A stretch of DNA of 64,000 nt from Physcia stellaris (lineage: Eukaryota; Ascomycota; Lecanoromycetes; Caliciales; Physciaceae). Where the stretch lies: positions 620,001-684,000 of the forward strand of contig JABSSW010000009.1 of assembly GCA_018902385.1 (NCBI GenBank), given 5' to 3'. Below the pieces are notes generated by a model that saw only the letters and a list, made by a program, of their open reading frames with translations, was not told the DNA's origin and made no database searches. The translations under genes were made by a program, and so were the position numbers. Shown here piece by piece: positions 43,781-53,531 of the stretch (position 1 is the stretch's first letter; every line of letters begins with the position of its first letter).

Positions 43781-46700
43781 ATGGCTACCCCGGTTAATCC
43801 CCGTGAGGAGTCCGATGAGCCAGATCCTGAGTTCATAACTAAATTGTCAGCATTTCATGCCGAACGTGGGTCTGTATGCTCGCTTTCCTCAGCGTTTAAT
43901 CTGGTCTCTGACAAAGTTTCGGAGCAGCACACCTCTGGACCTTCAACCCCGAGTCAACGGAAAGGAGATCAATTTGCGCAAGCTTCTTGACGTCGTGGTT
44001 GAGCGTGGTGGCTATGATCTCGTCAGCGCTGAGAAATTGGCCTGGAGAAAAGTAGGTCAAGAGTTTGGCCTAGGCTCTTCGAATGCCGCCGCATATGCCT
44101 TCGCCCTGAAAACAGTCTACTACAAAAATCTTGCGTTGGTCCGCCGTGTCTACCTACCGTTAGCCTGTACTCACTCTCCCTCAGTGCCTACGAGATAAAG
44201 ACGATCCATAATCAAGAGCCACCCCCAAAAGAAATACTTGAAAGTCTTACTGCGAAAGGTGGTGATCTATTGAAGCGCACTGTGGAGAATTTCCGACCAC
44301 CGAGTGGGAACTATGGCAATTCACAAGATAGCGATGTATCTGGAGATGAGTCGAGGACGCCGAAAGATGAGAAGATGGACATTGATGAACCCGGTAGTGG
44401 CGGTCGAACTACTCGAGGTAGGAGTCAGCATCTTTCTGCGATCGACCTGGTCCCTCATTAATACCTTGAAGGCTTGCGTCAGGCACCTCCTCAACGCGTT
44501 CTCTTCCAGCCTGACCTTACATCCTCCCGTCAAACACGGCATTCATCAGGACATCATCAGTCACCGCAACCTATCGGCACTCCCAGCAGCAACTATGCAT
44601 ACTCTAATTCCGCGAATGTCACCAACCTTCCTCTACACATTGCCAACTACGAGCCTCGGCCACCCATGCCCATGACGCTACGAGGCGTCACAACCCCCAT
44701 CAATAATCCACATCTTTTCAAAGAACAACAGAGACTTCTTCGAGATAGAAAGCTCGCAGCGATGGGTCGGGCACCCGCTCAGAGTACAAAAGGAATGATG
44801 AAACCCGGTCGTAAGTCACCATCAAACACAGCAGGTGCATTGGAGCTAATTGAACAAAGAGGGCTTCGATGGCCCTAATATCTACGTGCGAACATTGCAG
44901 GGACTTCGAAGCGGTATTGCCGATGAAGAAGATTACGCGTTGCACCACCTTGTGAAAATCTCTCATGAACGAGGGGACAAGTATAAGTTTGAAGCATTTC
45001 CAAATCTTGCAGAAAGTCTCATCGAATATGCACTCCGCGTCAGTAGCCTTTTCTACGATGTCAGATGGAAAATCAGCTATTTCGACGACGTCCCTCATGA
45101 GGTCAACGAATTAGACGGTCTGAACGGCACACCCAATATCCTCGAGCGGATCCGTTCATTAAAACGTTTGAATGCGGCAGATGGGGTTGAAACAGCATCT
45201 TACAGCCATGATATTACAAAGATTCATGAGGCTGGTCTAACGATTCGAAATCTTGCTCTGCTTGAGGACAATGCCATCTACCTTGCGAACCTTCCTCAAC
45301 TCAGAGATTTCTTGGCAATTACCCTCAGTCTGCCTGCGTCTCCCGACGTAACAGAGCTCAAGTACTATGCACTGGACATCGCAGAGCAGGTCACCAAGTA
45401 TTGGTCGATGCCTGTCGAGGACCCGCTATATCGTTGTCTTCTTGACATCATCAAAGATGGCTCGGATCGAGGAGCTACACTGACGGCACTGCGAGCCATA
45501 AGTCGTATTTCCCTAAATCTTCCACAACCCAACATTCTGCGAGGCGTTCCTGACACTGTCATCGGGAAAGTCTTCCAGTGGACTCTCTTACAAGATGATG
45601 AGCTAGTGAATGCATGCCTAGATTTCTTGTACCAATTTACAGCAATTCCCGAAAACGTTGCTCTTCTTCTAAGTCATTACAAGGAATTGTCGATGACCTC
45701 GTTTGTTGGGCAGCTCGCACGCCTGTTACAACACGGAGCCCGTCCTCATCAGGACAGATTCCTCACCCATGCGGGCATACGTGCGACCTCGAATCTCGAC
45801 ATCGTCGCCCTTCCAAACGATCTCCTAGAGGAGTTTCTTCAGCATGATGAACCACAACGGTCAACGTATTGGTTAAAAGCAGTGTTTGAAGAGGACTCTG
45901 AGAGCGACGTCACTCAAATCGCTCTATGGCAAGCCTATCAGGCTCGATTTTCGCAGTTTGCTACTCCAAAAACACCGCTTTTGCAGGCAGCAGATTTCAT
46001 CAAGAATGTTAGTGCTGTGTTCACTAAAGCGAATGCCCAGATCGTAGCAGGTGCAAACAATAAATTCATCATCAAGGGGATACGACCTCGACGTGTACCT
46101 GCGAATATTGCTGGCCGGGCCTATCTGCGCTGCATGTGGACCGCGCCGAATGAAAACGCTTGCGGTCACTTCCAACTGACTGCCGAGAAAATGTACGATC
46201 ATATTGCCCGCATCCATCTGGGTGTTCCAAGGAAAGAAGACGGCAAATGGGATCTAGACAATGCGCAACCCCAGCAAACACCTTTAGATTGCTATTGGTC
46301 AGGATGTCGCAATTATAAACGACATTCGGATCGGGAATGTTCGATATTAAGACTTGGGGTGCACATCAAAACCCATTTGCCCGAGACTAGTGAGAAAGCC
46401 GCATCACAGCAAAAGTACAACCGAACACTCGCCACGCAGACCACAATGCCTGACGCGAGCGCTGTCAAAGCAAGTGGACTGAACAGAGAAGCTGTCTGGA
46501 GCACGCAAACCTCGTACGTCACTCCGGTCAACGAGCATCGAGAAGCTACAGGCATCCCGTTGACCAGTCTATTCGTGCTACGGAACATTGCCAGGAATAT
46601 TCCGAAGGCTGTCATCTTGATCGAAGAAGGCCGTGCAGGCTATTTACATCTTGAGAATAATACCAAATGGGTGAGGGGGGTCGATTGGATAGATAGGCTG

Positions 46701-46805
46701 TTTGGTTCGTTGCGGCAACGACTCTTCCATGTGCTGTCTCACAACCCGGTCATGTCGCCCCACGTCTCGGATCTCCTTATCTGGATCGACAAAAGCCCCG
46801 CTTGA
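43781..46805 (+). CDS. RSC9: RSC chromatin-remodelling complex subunit Rsc9 (ARID protein)
   Basis: DNA-binding subunit of the SWI/SNF-type RSC remodeller. Five exons: 43781..43873, 43917..44134, 44185..44417, 44472..44810 and 44860..46805, giving 942 residues. Introns are 43, 50, 54 and 49 bp; each junction restores a family motif (for example NLA|AYEIKTIHNQEPP and KPG|QGFDGPNIYVRTL). The ARID domain covers about 12-110 (FHAERG, INLRKLLDVVVERGGYDLVS, WRKVGQEFGL, YYKNLAAYE). The middle is an armadillo-like helical region (YALHHLVKISHERGDKYKF onward). The C-terminal part has RFX/C2H2-like zinc-binding sequence: CMWTAPNENACGHFQ, YDHIARIHLG, CYWSGCRNYKRH, LGVHIKTHLPE. The first intron acceptor lies only five bases after a CTGAC, so that junction is slightly less certain. 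Confidence 0.92.
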
Positions 46806-47935
46806 GTCTTCGAAAGCGAAAGTGGCTATGTTGCTTGCCTACACCATGGTTTTCGATTCGCACATTTTGATGACCTCGTTATCTTGATCCTATAGGATGG
46901 TTGTTTGATGTTTTCATTTCCGCACCATGTATTGGTACTATACTAGATATCAATGCAGCAACGGTCTGCATTTCGGTGGTTTTCTGTGCTGAAAATTGCT
47001 TGGATTTAGCGATGGCGAACGGGAACGGCCACCGCGGGAATGCTTGCAGATACCCCATTGCCTTTGGCAGAAGAAATCATGAGCGAAAAATAATGTATGC
47101 GTCGTCTGAATCGGCTTGTGCAAGGCTGTCAATCAAATTTTTACACGAATTCGGTCGCGAATGTAGTAGGTGTCTTTGCTGGCTGAAGGCTTATGAAGCA
47201 TCATTGAGCATATCGATGATATTGACTTGGCAATAATTCTCGGTGCTTCACATTTGGAGGCGCCCAAAGGTCAGGCCCACATTGATTCCATATCTCGCGT
47301 TTTCGAACCACGGCAGTAGATCCAGCTGCAGGCTTGGACGGGGCTCGATATTGAATCTTGTATCTTGCATTTGGACTAAGGCTGATATAAGGCGGTCAAG
47401 TTAGGCAGCAGGTCGAGTTTCTGAGGTAGGTCCTTCGTGAAGGGTTTTCATTGTTACGGATACAAATCATTGTACAACATGCGTTTGGTCTTTGAGCGTT
47501 GATGTTATCCAAGTCATTAAAGCCGACATCATTCGTGCTTGAATACTGTTCAACTGTCGAACCCGTTGGTGATTTTGCAGGATGCTCATGGTTGTGTGCT
47601 TTGGCAGCCCGGACACATATCACGTATGTACCACCCTTGGGCAGTTGCATGCACAGCAGGTTGGGCAGGAGACAGTCGTTGGAAGAAATAGTGTCGAGAC
47701 CGAGCAGCTTGTATCTTTGGTCCGGTTAGCAACCTAGACACCGCGACCCAATTACCAATGAAACCACTTTTCCACCATTAGCAACTGCTGCTAGAAAGAG
47801 ATATGCGACTCATCAGCGCTCTTTTCTAAGGGGCCTTGCTTGATATTTGTGGTTTGAAAGCAGAGATATCGGTATCCACCAGGATGCCTCCGTTGATCGG
47901 TCGTAAGTCATTCGTGATCTGAATTTAATGTCGAT
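46806..47935. other. Convergent intergenic region, nothing recognised
   Basis: About 1.1 kb between the convergent RSC9 and MFS genes. No coding sequence, RNA gene or repeat recognised. Confidence 0.5.
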
Positions 47936-49615
47936 TTATTTCCTTGCAAGATTTGTATGCAACTTATGCTCACGCATGGCAAGGCTCACGAGGAGCCCAA
48001 GGACCGCAAGGCCCAGCGTCGTAAGGAAGACACCTCTCAATGCGTCCATATACACATCCTTGACTCCAGCTTTCCAGCTTGGCGGCAAATTCTGTATCTC
48101 ATCCAAACTGTTCCTAACTTTTCCAATGATTTCGATAGCATTTTTACGGTCCCCAAATCTGCCCCATAGCTCTAGCTTCAGTGTGTTTTGAAATACGGCA
48201 GATGCGATGGTGATGCCAAGTGCACTACCAGTACTTCGAAACGCGTATGAGGCAGATGTGATGACCGCTTGATGTCTGTGGTCTACAGCACTGATGAGCG
48301 CCACGAGAGTCGTTGTCAGCATCCCACTATAGCCGACGCCAGCAAAGAAAAAAACAACGAAAGGCTCCCAAGCCGGTGTGGTCAGATTGAACGTTGATAG
48401 GATGCTTAGTGAGGCCACGAAAATAAGCATGATCACAATAGAAAGATAGTAGTAACGACCTGTCCACCCCATCACCAGCCCCGAGGATACAGAACCCAAA
48501 GCCCCTATGGAATTTGGGATCAAGCGCACACCGGCCTGTGTGGCAGAAAGACCCTTTACTTGAAAATAGATTGGCCCATAGAATAGAAGAGCGAACATAG
48601 ACATAGTAGCAAACCAATTCGTGAGACATGCTGAGAGCACTGTGCGGTCTAGGAGCAGTCTCACAGGGATCACTGGCTCCTCGGCATACATGCTCTCTAT
48701 GTAGATAAATAAACCCAAGAAGATGGCCGAAAGAGGTAGGGATGTAAGCACAAGCGGATGTGACCATGGCACTACATTTCCTCCAGAGTTAAGGCCCAGA
48801 AGGAGTAAGACCAGGGTCACAATCAGCGTGATAGCCCCCCAAATGTCAATTCTCTTCCAAGCGGCCTTTTCCGTCCGCTTGACTGGTATATCAACAAGGA
48901 ACCAGGCTAGCAACCCCGAGACTACGGTTAGCGGAACTTGTATGAGAAAAGCGTTTCGCCATCCTCCACCGTGGTCGTTGATCCACCCTCCGAAGATGCC
49001 TCCCAGTCCAGCGCCCACGCCGTAGCAGATATTACCGAAACCTTGCCACACACCTCTTTTTCTCAAGGGAATAAGGTCAGAAGCAATGAAAGTAGAGATT
49101 GCTGTCAAACCTCCTCCACCCATGCCTGCTATTACACGTCCAAAGATCATGACCCATTCGCTCTTGGCAAGGCCGCATATCAGGTTACCAGCGCAGAAAA
49201 AGACGTTCGAAAAGACCAGACCGGTTCTCCTCGAAAGTATGTCAGTAAGACGACCACTTAGGGGTTGCAATGCTGCATTAGCAATCAGGTAAGCAGAAGC
49301 TAGCCAGGAGAGCAAGGAGAGCGAGTTGAAGGATGTTGAGATTGGAACAGACAATGTAGCAATGATGGTAGAGTCCAGAGCAGCAAGGAAGCAGCCGAGC
49401 CACACAGGAGACAGGACGAGGAGGAGCTTGCCGGTCGATAGTTCATGGGCTAGTGGTACATCCTGCTCTTGATCAGTGGTGCCATGCACAGTCTGACCGC
49501 GCTCAATGGAGTCATTGTCTTCTTGAGCTTTCCCATCACCCAGAAGCGGGCTCGACTCTGTTGCAGCGTCATCAAGATGTGCCGCTCTATTTCCATCCGT
49601 GTTCGGCCCTGTCAT
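47936..49615 (-). CDS. MFS transporter, DHA2 / vacuolar basic amino acid transporter (Vba/Fnx1) type
   Basis: Single-exon, 559-residue 14-TM-type drug:H+ antiporter-2 carrier. A hydrophilic N terminus with an acidic dileucine-like signal (ESSPLLG), common in vacuolar membrane proteins, precedes TM1 (GCFLAALDSTIIATLSVPI, with the LDSTI motif). Further hallmarks: SWLASAYLIANAALQPLSGRLTDILSRR (motif A), GRVIAGMGGGG (motif C-like), FGNICYGVGAGLGGIFGGWI, WRNAFLIQVPL, and a late loop with RFGDRKNAIEII. Closest types are S. pombe Fnx1 and yeast Vba1-3, which load basic amino acids into the vacuole. The ATG at 49615 is preferred; an in-frame ATG 51 bases upstream adds a hydrophobic stretch unlike homologues. 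Substrate is inferred only from family resemblance. Confidence 0.88.
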   Translation of the reverse strand: MTGPNTDGNRAAHLDDAATESSPLLGDGKAQEDNDSIERGQTVHGTTDQEQDVPLAHELSTGKLLLVLSPVWLGCFLAALDSTIIATLSVPISTSFNSLSLLSWLASAYLIANAALQPLSGRLTDILSRRTGLVFSNVFFCAGNLICGLAKSEWVMIFGRVIAGMGGGGLTAISTFIASDLIPLRKRGVWQGFGNICYGVGAGLGGIFGGWINDHGGGWRNAFLIQVPLTVVSGLLAWFLVDIPVKRTEKAAWKRIDIWGAITLIVTLVLLLLGLNSGGNVVPWSHPLVLTSLPLSAIFLGLFIYIESMYAEEPVIPVRLLLDRTVLSACLTNWFATMSMFALLFYGPIYFQVKGLSATQAGVRLIPNSIGALGSVSSGLVMGWTGRYYYLSIVIMLIFVASLSILSTFNLTTPAWEPFVVFFFAGVGYSGMLTTTLVALISAVDHRHQAVITSASYAFRSTGSALGITIASAVFQNTLKLELWGRFGDRKNAIEIIGKVRNSLDEIQNLPPSWKAGVKDVYMDALRGVFLTTLGLAVLGLLVSLAMREHKLHTNLARK

Positions 49616-49825
49616 TTTGGAGTGGTGAAGTAGCAGGTATGGGAGATGGTGAACAAGAAGAGTCAAAAATTCGTCAGCGGGACCGATTTGATGACGCTAG
49701 TGTCTGCGAAAAGCCCCTCCCCCAACCTCCATTTTGACGAGGTCAATATAGCCAACCAGCGAAAACAACTTGCTCAACCAAGACACAGATCCTAGCCTAT
49801 GAGAGATCACAGCTTCTGAGGAGAG
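49616..49825. promoter_or_regulatory. Compact divergent promoter between the MFS gene and the BSD-domain gene
   Basis: Only 210 bp separate the two divergent start codons, so regulatory sequence must be shared or very short. Confidence 0.4.
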
Positions 49826-51163
49826 ATGGATGTCGCCTACGACCACATCCAAGAGGAAGCCCTCTCCCCCGAGGAAGCCGCCAAGCAAGAAGGCTCCAAG
49901 CCCAGGCCCAACAACCTCAATGCCGAATTCCAAGAGGCTTACAAGTCCTTCACAGCCTCACCGTGGGGTGCTAGATTAGGTGGCTTCTTCAACGATGTCA
50001 AGAAGCAGAGCGAGACTTGGTCGAAAGAAGCCCAGAAGGAAGCCTCGGATCTAGGTGGGGAAGCTGTGAAGGGTTTCACGGATCTGAAGTCGACGCTCAC
50101 GAGTCGCGCACGCTCGCTGTCTACTGGTCTGAGTCCACCTGCTACGCCGACAGCGAAGACGAGTTTTGGAGAGGAGTCAACCGAGGAGAAGCCCAGTAAG
50201 GAGCGCACAGAGAGCGAGGCTTTGAGGGAGTCCGAGGGCATCATCTCGAGGTTTAGGTCTGAAGCTACGAAACGCCTACGCGAGGTGCAAAAAGCCGAAG
50301 ACGCTGCTGATGAAGCTCTGTTGAAGTTCGGCACCAACATACGGAATTTCTTGCGAGATGCTGTGACCATTGCGCCGCCGAATGAAGAGAAGAACAAGGA
50401 TGGTTCACAGAAGGTTCTGTTTGAAAGCAAGGACCAGGATGGAAAGCGTGTGATACATTCAACTCGCTTTGACGCCCAGCTGCATGCTATCCACTCTTCA
50501 TACGATAGCTTCATCAAAGATCCTGCAAGCCCGGAGTACGAAAAGTGGAAGACGGACTTTGACGTCGAGAAGAAGACGGACACGATAGCGAAAGACCTAG
50601 AGAAGCACGAAGAGCTTCGCAAAGCGATGGAGAAGCTAGTTCCCGAGCAAGTCGAATACGCACAATTTTGGACAAGGTACTACTTCCTAAGGATGGTCAT
50701 CGAGACCGAAGAGCAGCGACGGCGCGAATTACTGAAAGGTATACAATGCTCCCAGCCCAAAAATCCTCACTTATGGTTGATATCTTTATCTTCAGGCGCC
50801 GCGATGTCCCCGACCGAGAGTATCGGGTGGGACGACGACTCTGACAGCGAAACCCAATCCTCCACGCCCCACCCCACTGACACCGTCAAGCCCATCCCAA
50901 CGTCCACCGCTACCGCTGGAACCCCTACACCAGCACAAGATTCTACGTCCTCATCTACCACCATACAGCCTCCAGCAGCTACCGCTCCAACCACCTCCGA
51001 CAACTCAACGCTCAAACCAGACGCCCAGCCGCGTCGCTCGCAGGACCAGCTCAGCGATACGAGCTACGATATCGTGAGCGGCGCCACGAGTCGTGCGCCC
51101 GGCAGCCCGAAGGACGAGAAGAAGAAGGGCGAGGAGAGTGACGAAGAGCCGGATTGGGAATGA
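49826..51163 (+). CDS. BSD-domain protein
   Basis: Two exons, 49826..50738 and 50796..51163, giving 426 residues. The 57 bp intron (GTATAC...TTCAG) is a multiple of three and has no stop, so the gene also reads open through it; the spliced form joins RELLKG to AAMSPTESIGW, which is the family sequence. N-terminal part: AYKSFTASPWGARLGGFFNDVKKQSE and a long amphipathic helix of the SYAP1-like type. The BSD domain is at about 215-300, with DAQLHAIHSSYDSFIKDP, LVPEQVEYAQFWTRYYF (the invariant Phe-Trp pair) and a helical extension. The C terminus is Ser/Thr/Pro-rich and very acidic, ending GEESDEEPDWE. BSD proteins of this group act in TORC2/Akt-type signalling or membrane traffic in other eukaryotes; the role here is unknown. 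Confidence 0.9.
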   Translation: MDVAYDHIQEEALSPEEAAKQEGSKPRPNNLNAEFQEAYKSFTASPWGARLGGFFNDVKKQSETWSKEAQKEASDLGGEAVKGFTDLKSTLTSRARSLSTGLSPPATPTAKTSFGEESTEEKPSKERTESEALRESEGIISRFRSEATKRLREVQKAEDAADEALLKFGTNIRNFLRDAVTIAPPNEEKNKDGSQKVLFESKDQDGKRVIHSTRFDAQLHAIHSSYDSFIKDPASPEYEKWKTDFDVEKKTDTIAKDLEKHEELRKAMEKLVPEQVEYAQFWTRYYFLRMVIETEEQRRRELLKGIQCSQPKNPHLWLISLSSGAAMSPTESIGWDDDSDSETQSSTPHPTDTVKPIPTSTATAGTPTPAQDSTSSSTTIQPPAATAPTTSDNSTLKPDAQPRRSQDQLSDTSYDIVSGATSRAPGSPKDEKKKGEESDEEPDWE

Positions 51164-51385
51164 CTATAAGGGTGGGACAATGGCGTTTAGGACAGTGGCT
51201 AAAGTACGGCGATGGTGGTGCACTTGGGCGCAGCATGCTCTGACTTTCTACGAGCTATTGGTACCGCGAATCGATTCATGTTGTATAATTACGATTTTCC
51301 CACACTTCGGGCAGTCGTTTCTTCGTCACGTGCGCAGCCCGATTTCCTTCCTTGCACCCCCCCCTTCTTTCTTCACAAACCATAT

Positions 51386-52551
51386 CTAAAAGCAACACTG
51401 CCCCCCATCAACCACAAAGTCCGCCCCATTGACATAGCTCCCCGCGCCCGCACACAACAAAACCACCACCCCCGTCAACTCCTCCGGCACCCCCATCCTG
51501 CCCGTCGGGTTCCTCCCCGTCCACACACTCCTCGCCTCCTCCAACCCCTCCCCCTCATTCAGAATCGTATCCATGTACCCCGGACTGATGCTATTGACTC
51601 TGATACCGTGCACCGCCCACTCGGCCGCGAGGCTGCTTTTCAGGGACACGAGCGCGGCTTTGGAGGCGTTGTAGGCGGATTGGGGTTGGGGGTAGTTTGT
51701 GCGGTGAGCGGAGATGGAGGCGATGAAGGTTATGGCGCAGGGGAGGTGGAGGGAGATTTGTTTGCTGTGGAAATGTAAGGGTTAGAAAAGAGGAAATAGA
51801 GGGCGGAAAGGGATGCTTTGAGGGCGCATGATGGAGACAGGAGAGGAGGAAAGGTTACCGGGCGACGGCCTGCGCGCAGAAAAACGAGCCTGTGGTATTG
51901 ACGTCCAGGGTGTATTTCCATTCCTCGGGCGTCATGTCGACGGCGTGCTGGCAGCCTACGACGCCGGCGAAACAGACCAGGATGTCTACGCTGCCCAGCT
52001 GAGCGGCGGTCTTTTCCACGGCTGCCTCGACTTCGGCTGCGTCCGTGACGTTGACTTTGACCTCCATTATCGTCGCATTCGGGAAGTCATTGCGCAGAGA
52101 TGCGATCTCGCTCTTCGCGTGCGAGGGGTCAAGATCGAACAGCGCGAGGCCTGAGAGGCCGTGTTCGAGGAGTGCACGTGCGTTGACGAGGGCGAGAGTG
52201 CCGGCACCTCCGGTTACTGGCGGTTCGAGTACGGTTTAGCTTCTTGACCTGCGGAATTGAGGATATCGTAGATAGGTAATGTACCCTTAGAAGCTCGACG
52301 TACGGATGGCGTTGCCTTCGACAGCGAAGCGCTTCATTGCGCGCCCCTCAGCAGAGAGGTAGTGTGGCATTGGCGGTGGAGGGCCGGTCATTGAGGAGGC
52401 GGTTCCAGACCTGTTGGAGGTATCGAGGTCAGGAAAGCTTAGAGCTGTAGGACAATATTATAATCGAACTGCTTCTACCAAACGTCTGACAGCTCCAGAA
52501 CAACTCTGAGTAAGGAAGGAAATGTTGCGAAAAGACCTACGAGAGCGTCAT
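51386..52551 (-). CDS. SDR of the sorbose reductase / L-xylulose reductase / D-arabinitol dehydrogenase type
   Basis: NAD(P)H-dependent polyol/ketose oxidoreductase, 284 residues. Four exons: 52551..52541 (11 bases, MTLS), 52410..52304, 52216..51859 and 51764..51386; introns of 130, 87 and 94 bp, longer than most in this window. Joined: MTLSSGTASSMTGPPPPMPH, LSAEGRAMKRFAVEGNAILT, then the cofactor motif TGGAGTLAL, ALFDLDPSHA (acidic end of beta-2), LVCFAGVVG, ASISAHRTNYPQPQSAYNASKAA (YNASK gives the catalytic Tyr and Lys), VNSISPGYMDTIL, and an ending SYVNGADFVVDGGQCCF. This matches fungal sorbose-reductase-like SDRs. An internal ATG at 52391 could be the start if the tiny first exon is wrong. 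The convergent BSD gene ends 222 bp away. Confidence 0.87.
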
Positions 52552-53531
52552 GTGGGGGATGGAGCGAGCGGTCAGGTCTGCTCGGGTTGACGTTGATACA
52601 GGCATCCTAAAAGATCTATCTAATGAGCCAGACAAACCAAAAACATTCGATGTTCACTGATTGACTAGTAGAGACTCTGATGCTGGGAAGAATGAAGCTC
52701 AAAAATCCGGGAAACATCAAACCAAAATTTGAGAAAAAAGCAAAGATCAGTCCCTACCTATACTGAAAGTAGATAAACCTTCAGGTCTAATGCTGGGCTA
52801 GATTTTCTAGGAAGGATTTGCCTGGTGGTTGCCAACTAGAAAGAGGGGTCGCGCAGCGCGTCAAATATAGTTGCAAATTATCCCTCGAGTTCATGAAATC
52901 GTCGTAGTTAAACGTTGCGATGTATCGGTTACTATCCTCATGAAATGGAATGGGAGAAAAAGAGCTGGGTCGTGAAGCATCATCTGAAGGGTCATTGGAC
53001 AATCCGACCATTCTTGCCACTCTTTTTCTGCCATGACTCGGTGCTTTGAGCAGATAATGCGTTGGTAGCGATCGCTCACCCTTTTTTGACGGGCTCCGAG
53101 CCAGAGTTCGGAGGTTTTATATGCCAGCGCAGTCCTCGGGGTGACGTATATGAGGTAGTCGTTCCATAATCCAATTGTGTCCTCCTTTCATTAAAGAGAT
53201 TTTCCCAATAGAATACAATTCCTAGGTTTCAATTGACAGATTAAACTAAAACGAAGTACATCAGTACATGAGGATGTAAGACAAGAGGCCACGGCCTTTC
53301 GTAAGTTGTCTCAATACGCATCTATGGCAACCTTAGTCGCTTGTGTTGCGAAGAAAGTAATCCAAATGTAGAATGCATAGGTAGTATTCAGGTCACCTGT
53401 TTGGACCTTGACCCTAGCTGCGTTGCGAATATGGCCATGGGATCTAACGTAATCCGCAGAGATATCCATATGAACAATCAAATTTTACCAGCTCCTAAGA
53501 TGCCTCCCTGTATGCTTGCCCGCCTGTATGC
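52552..53531. other. Intergenic region, nothing recognised
   Basis: About 1 kb holding the 5' flank of the SDR gene and the 3' flank of the eRF3 gene. No further coding sequence recognised. Confidence 0.5.

Noticed and set aside
47936-49666. Upstream start of the MFS gene at 49666
   Set aside because: It adds MTLLVHHLPYLLLHHSK, not expected before the hydrophilic N terminus of this family; the ATG at 49615 is preferred.
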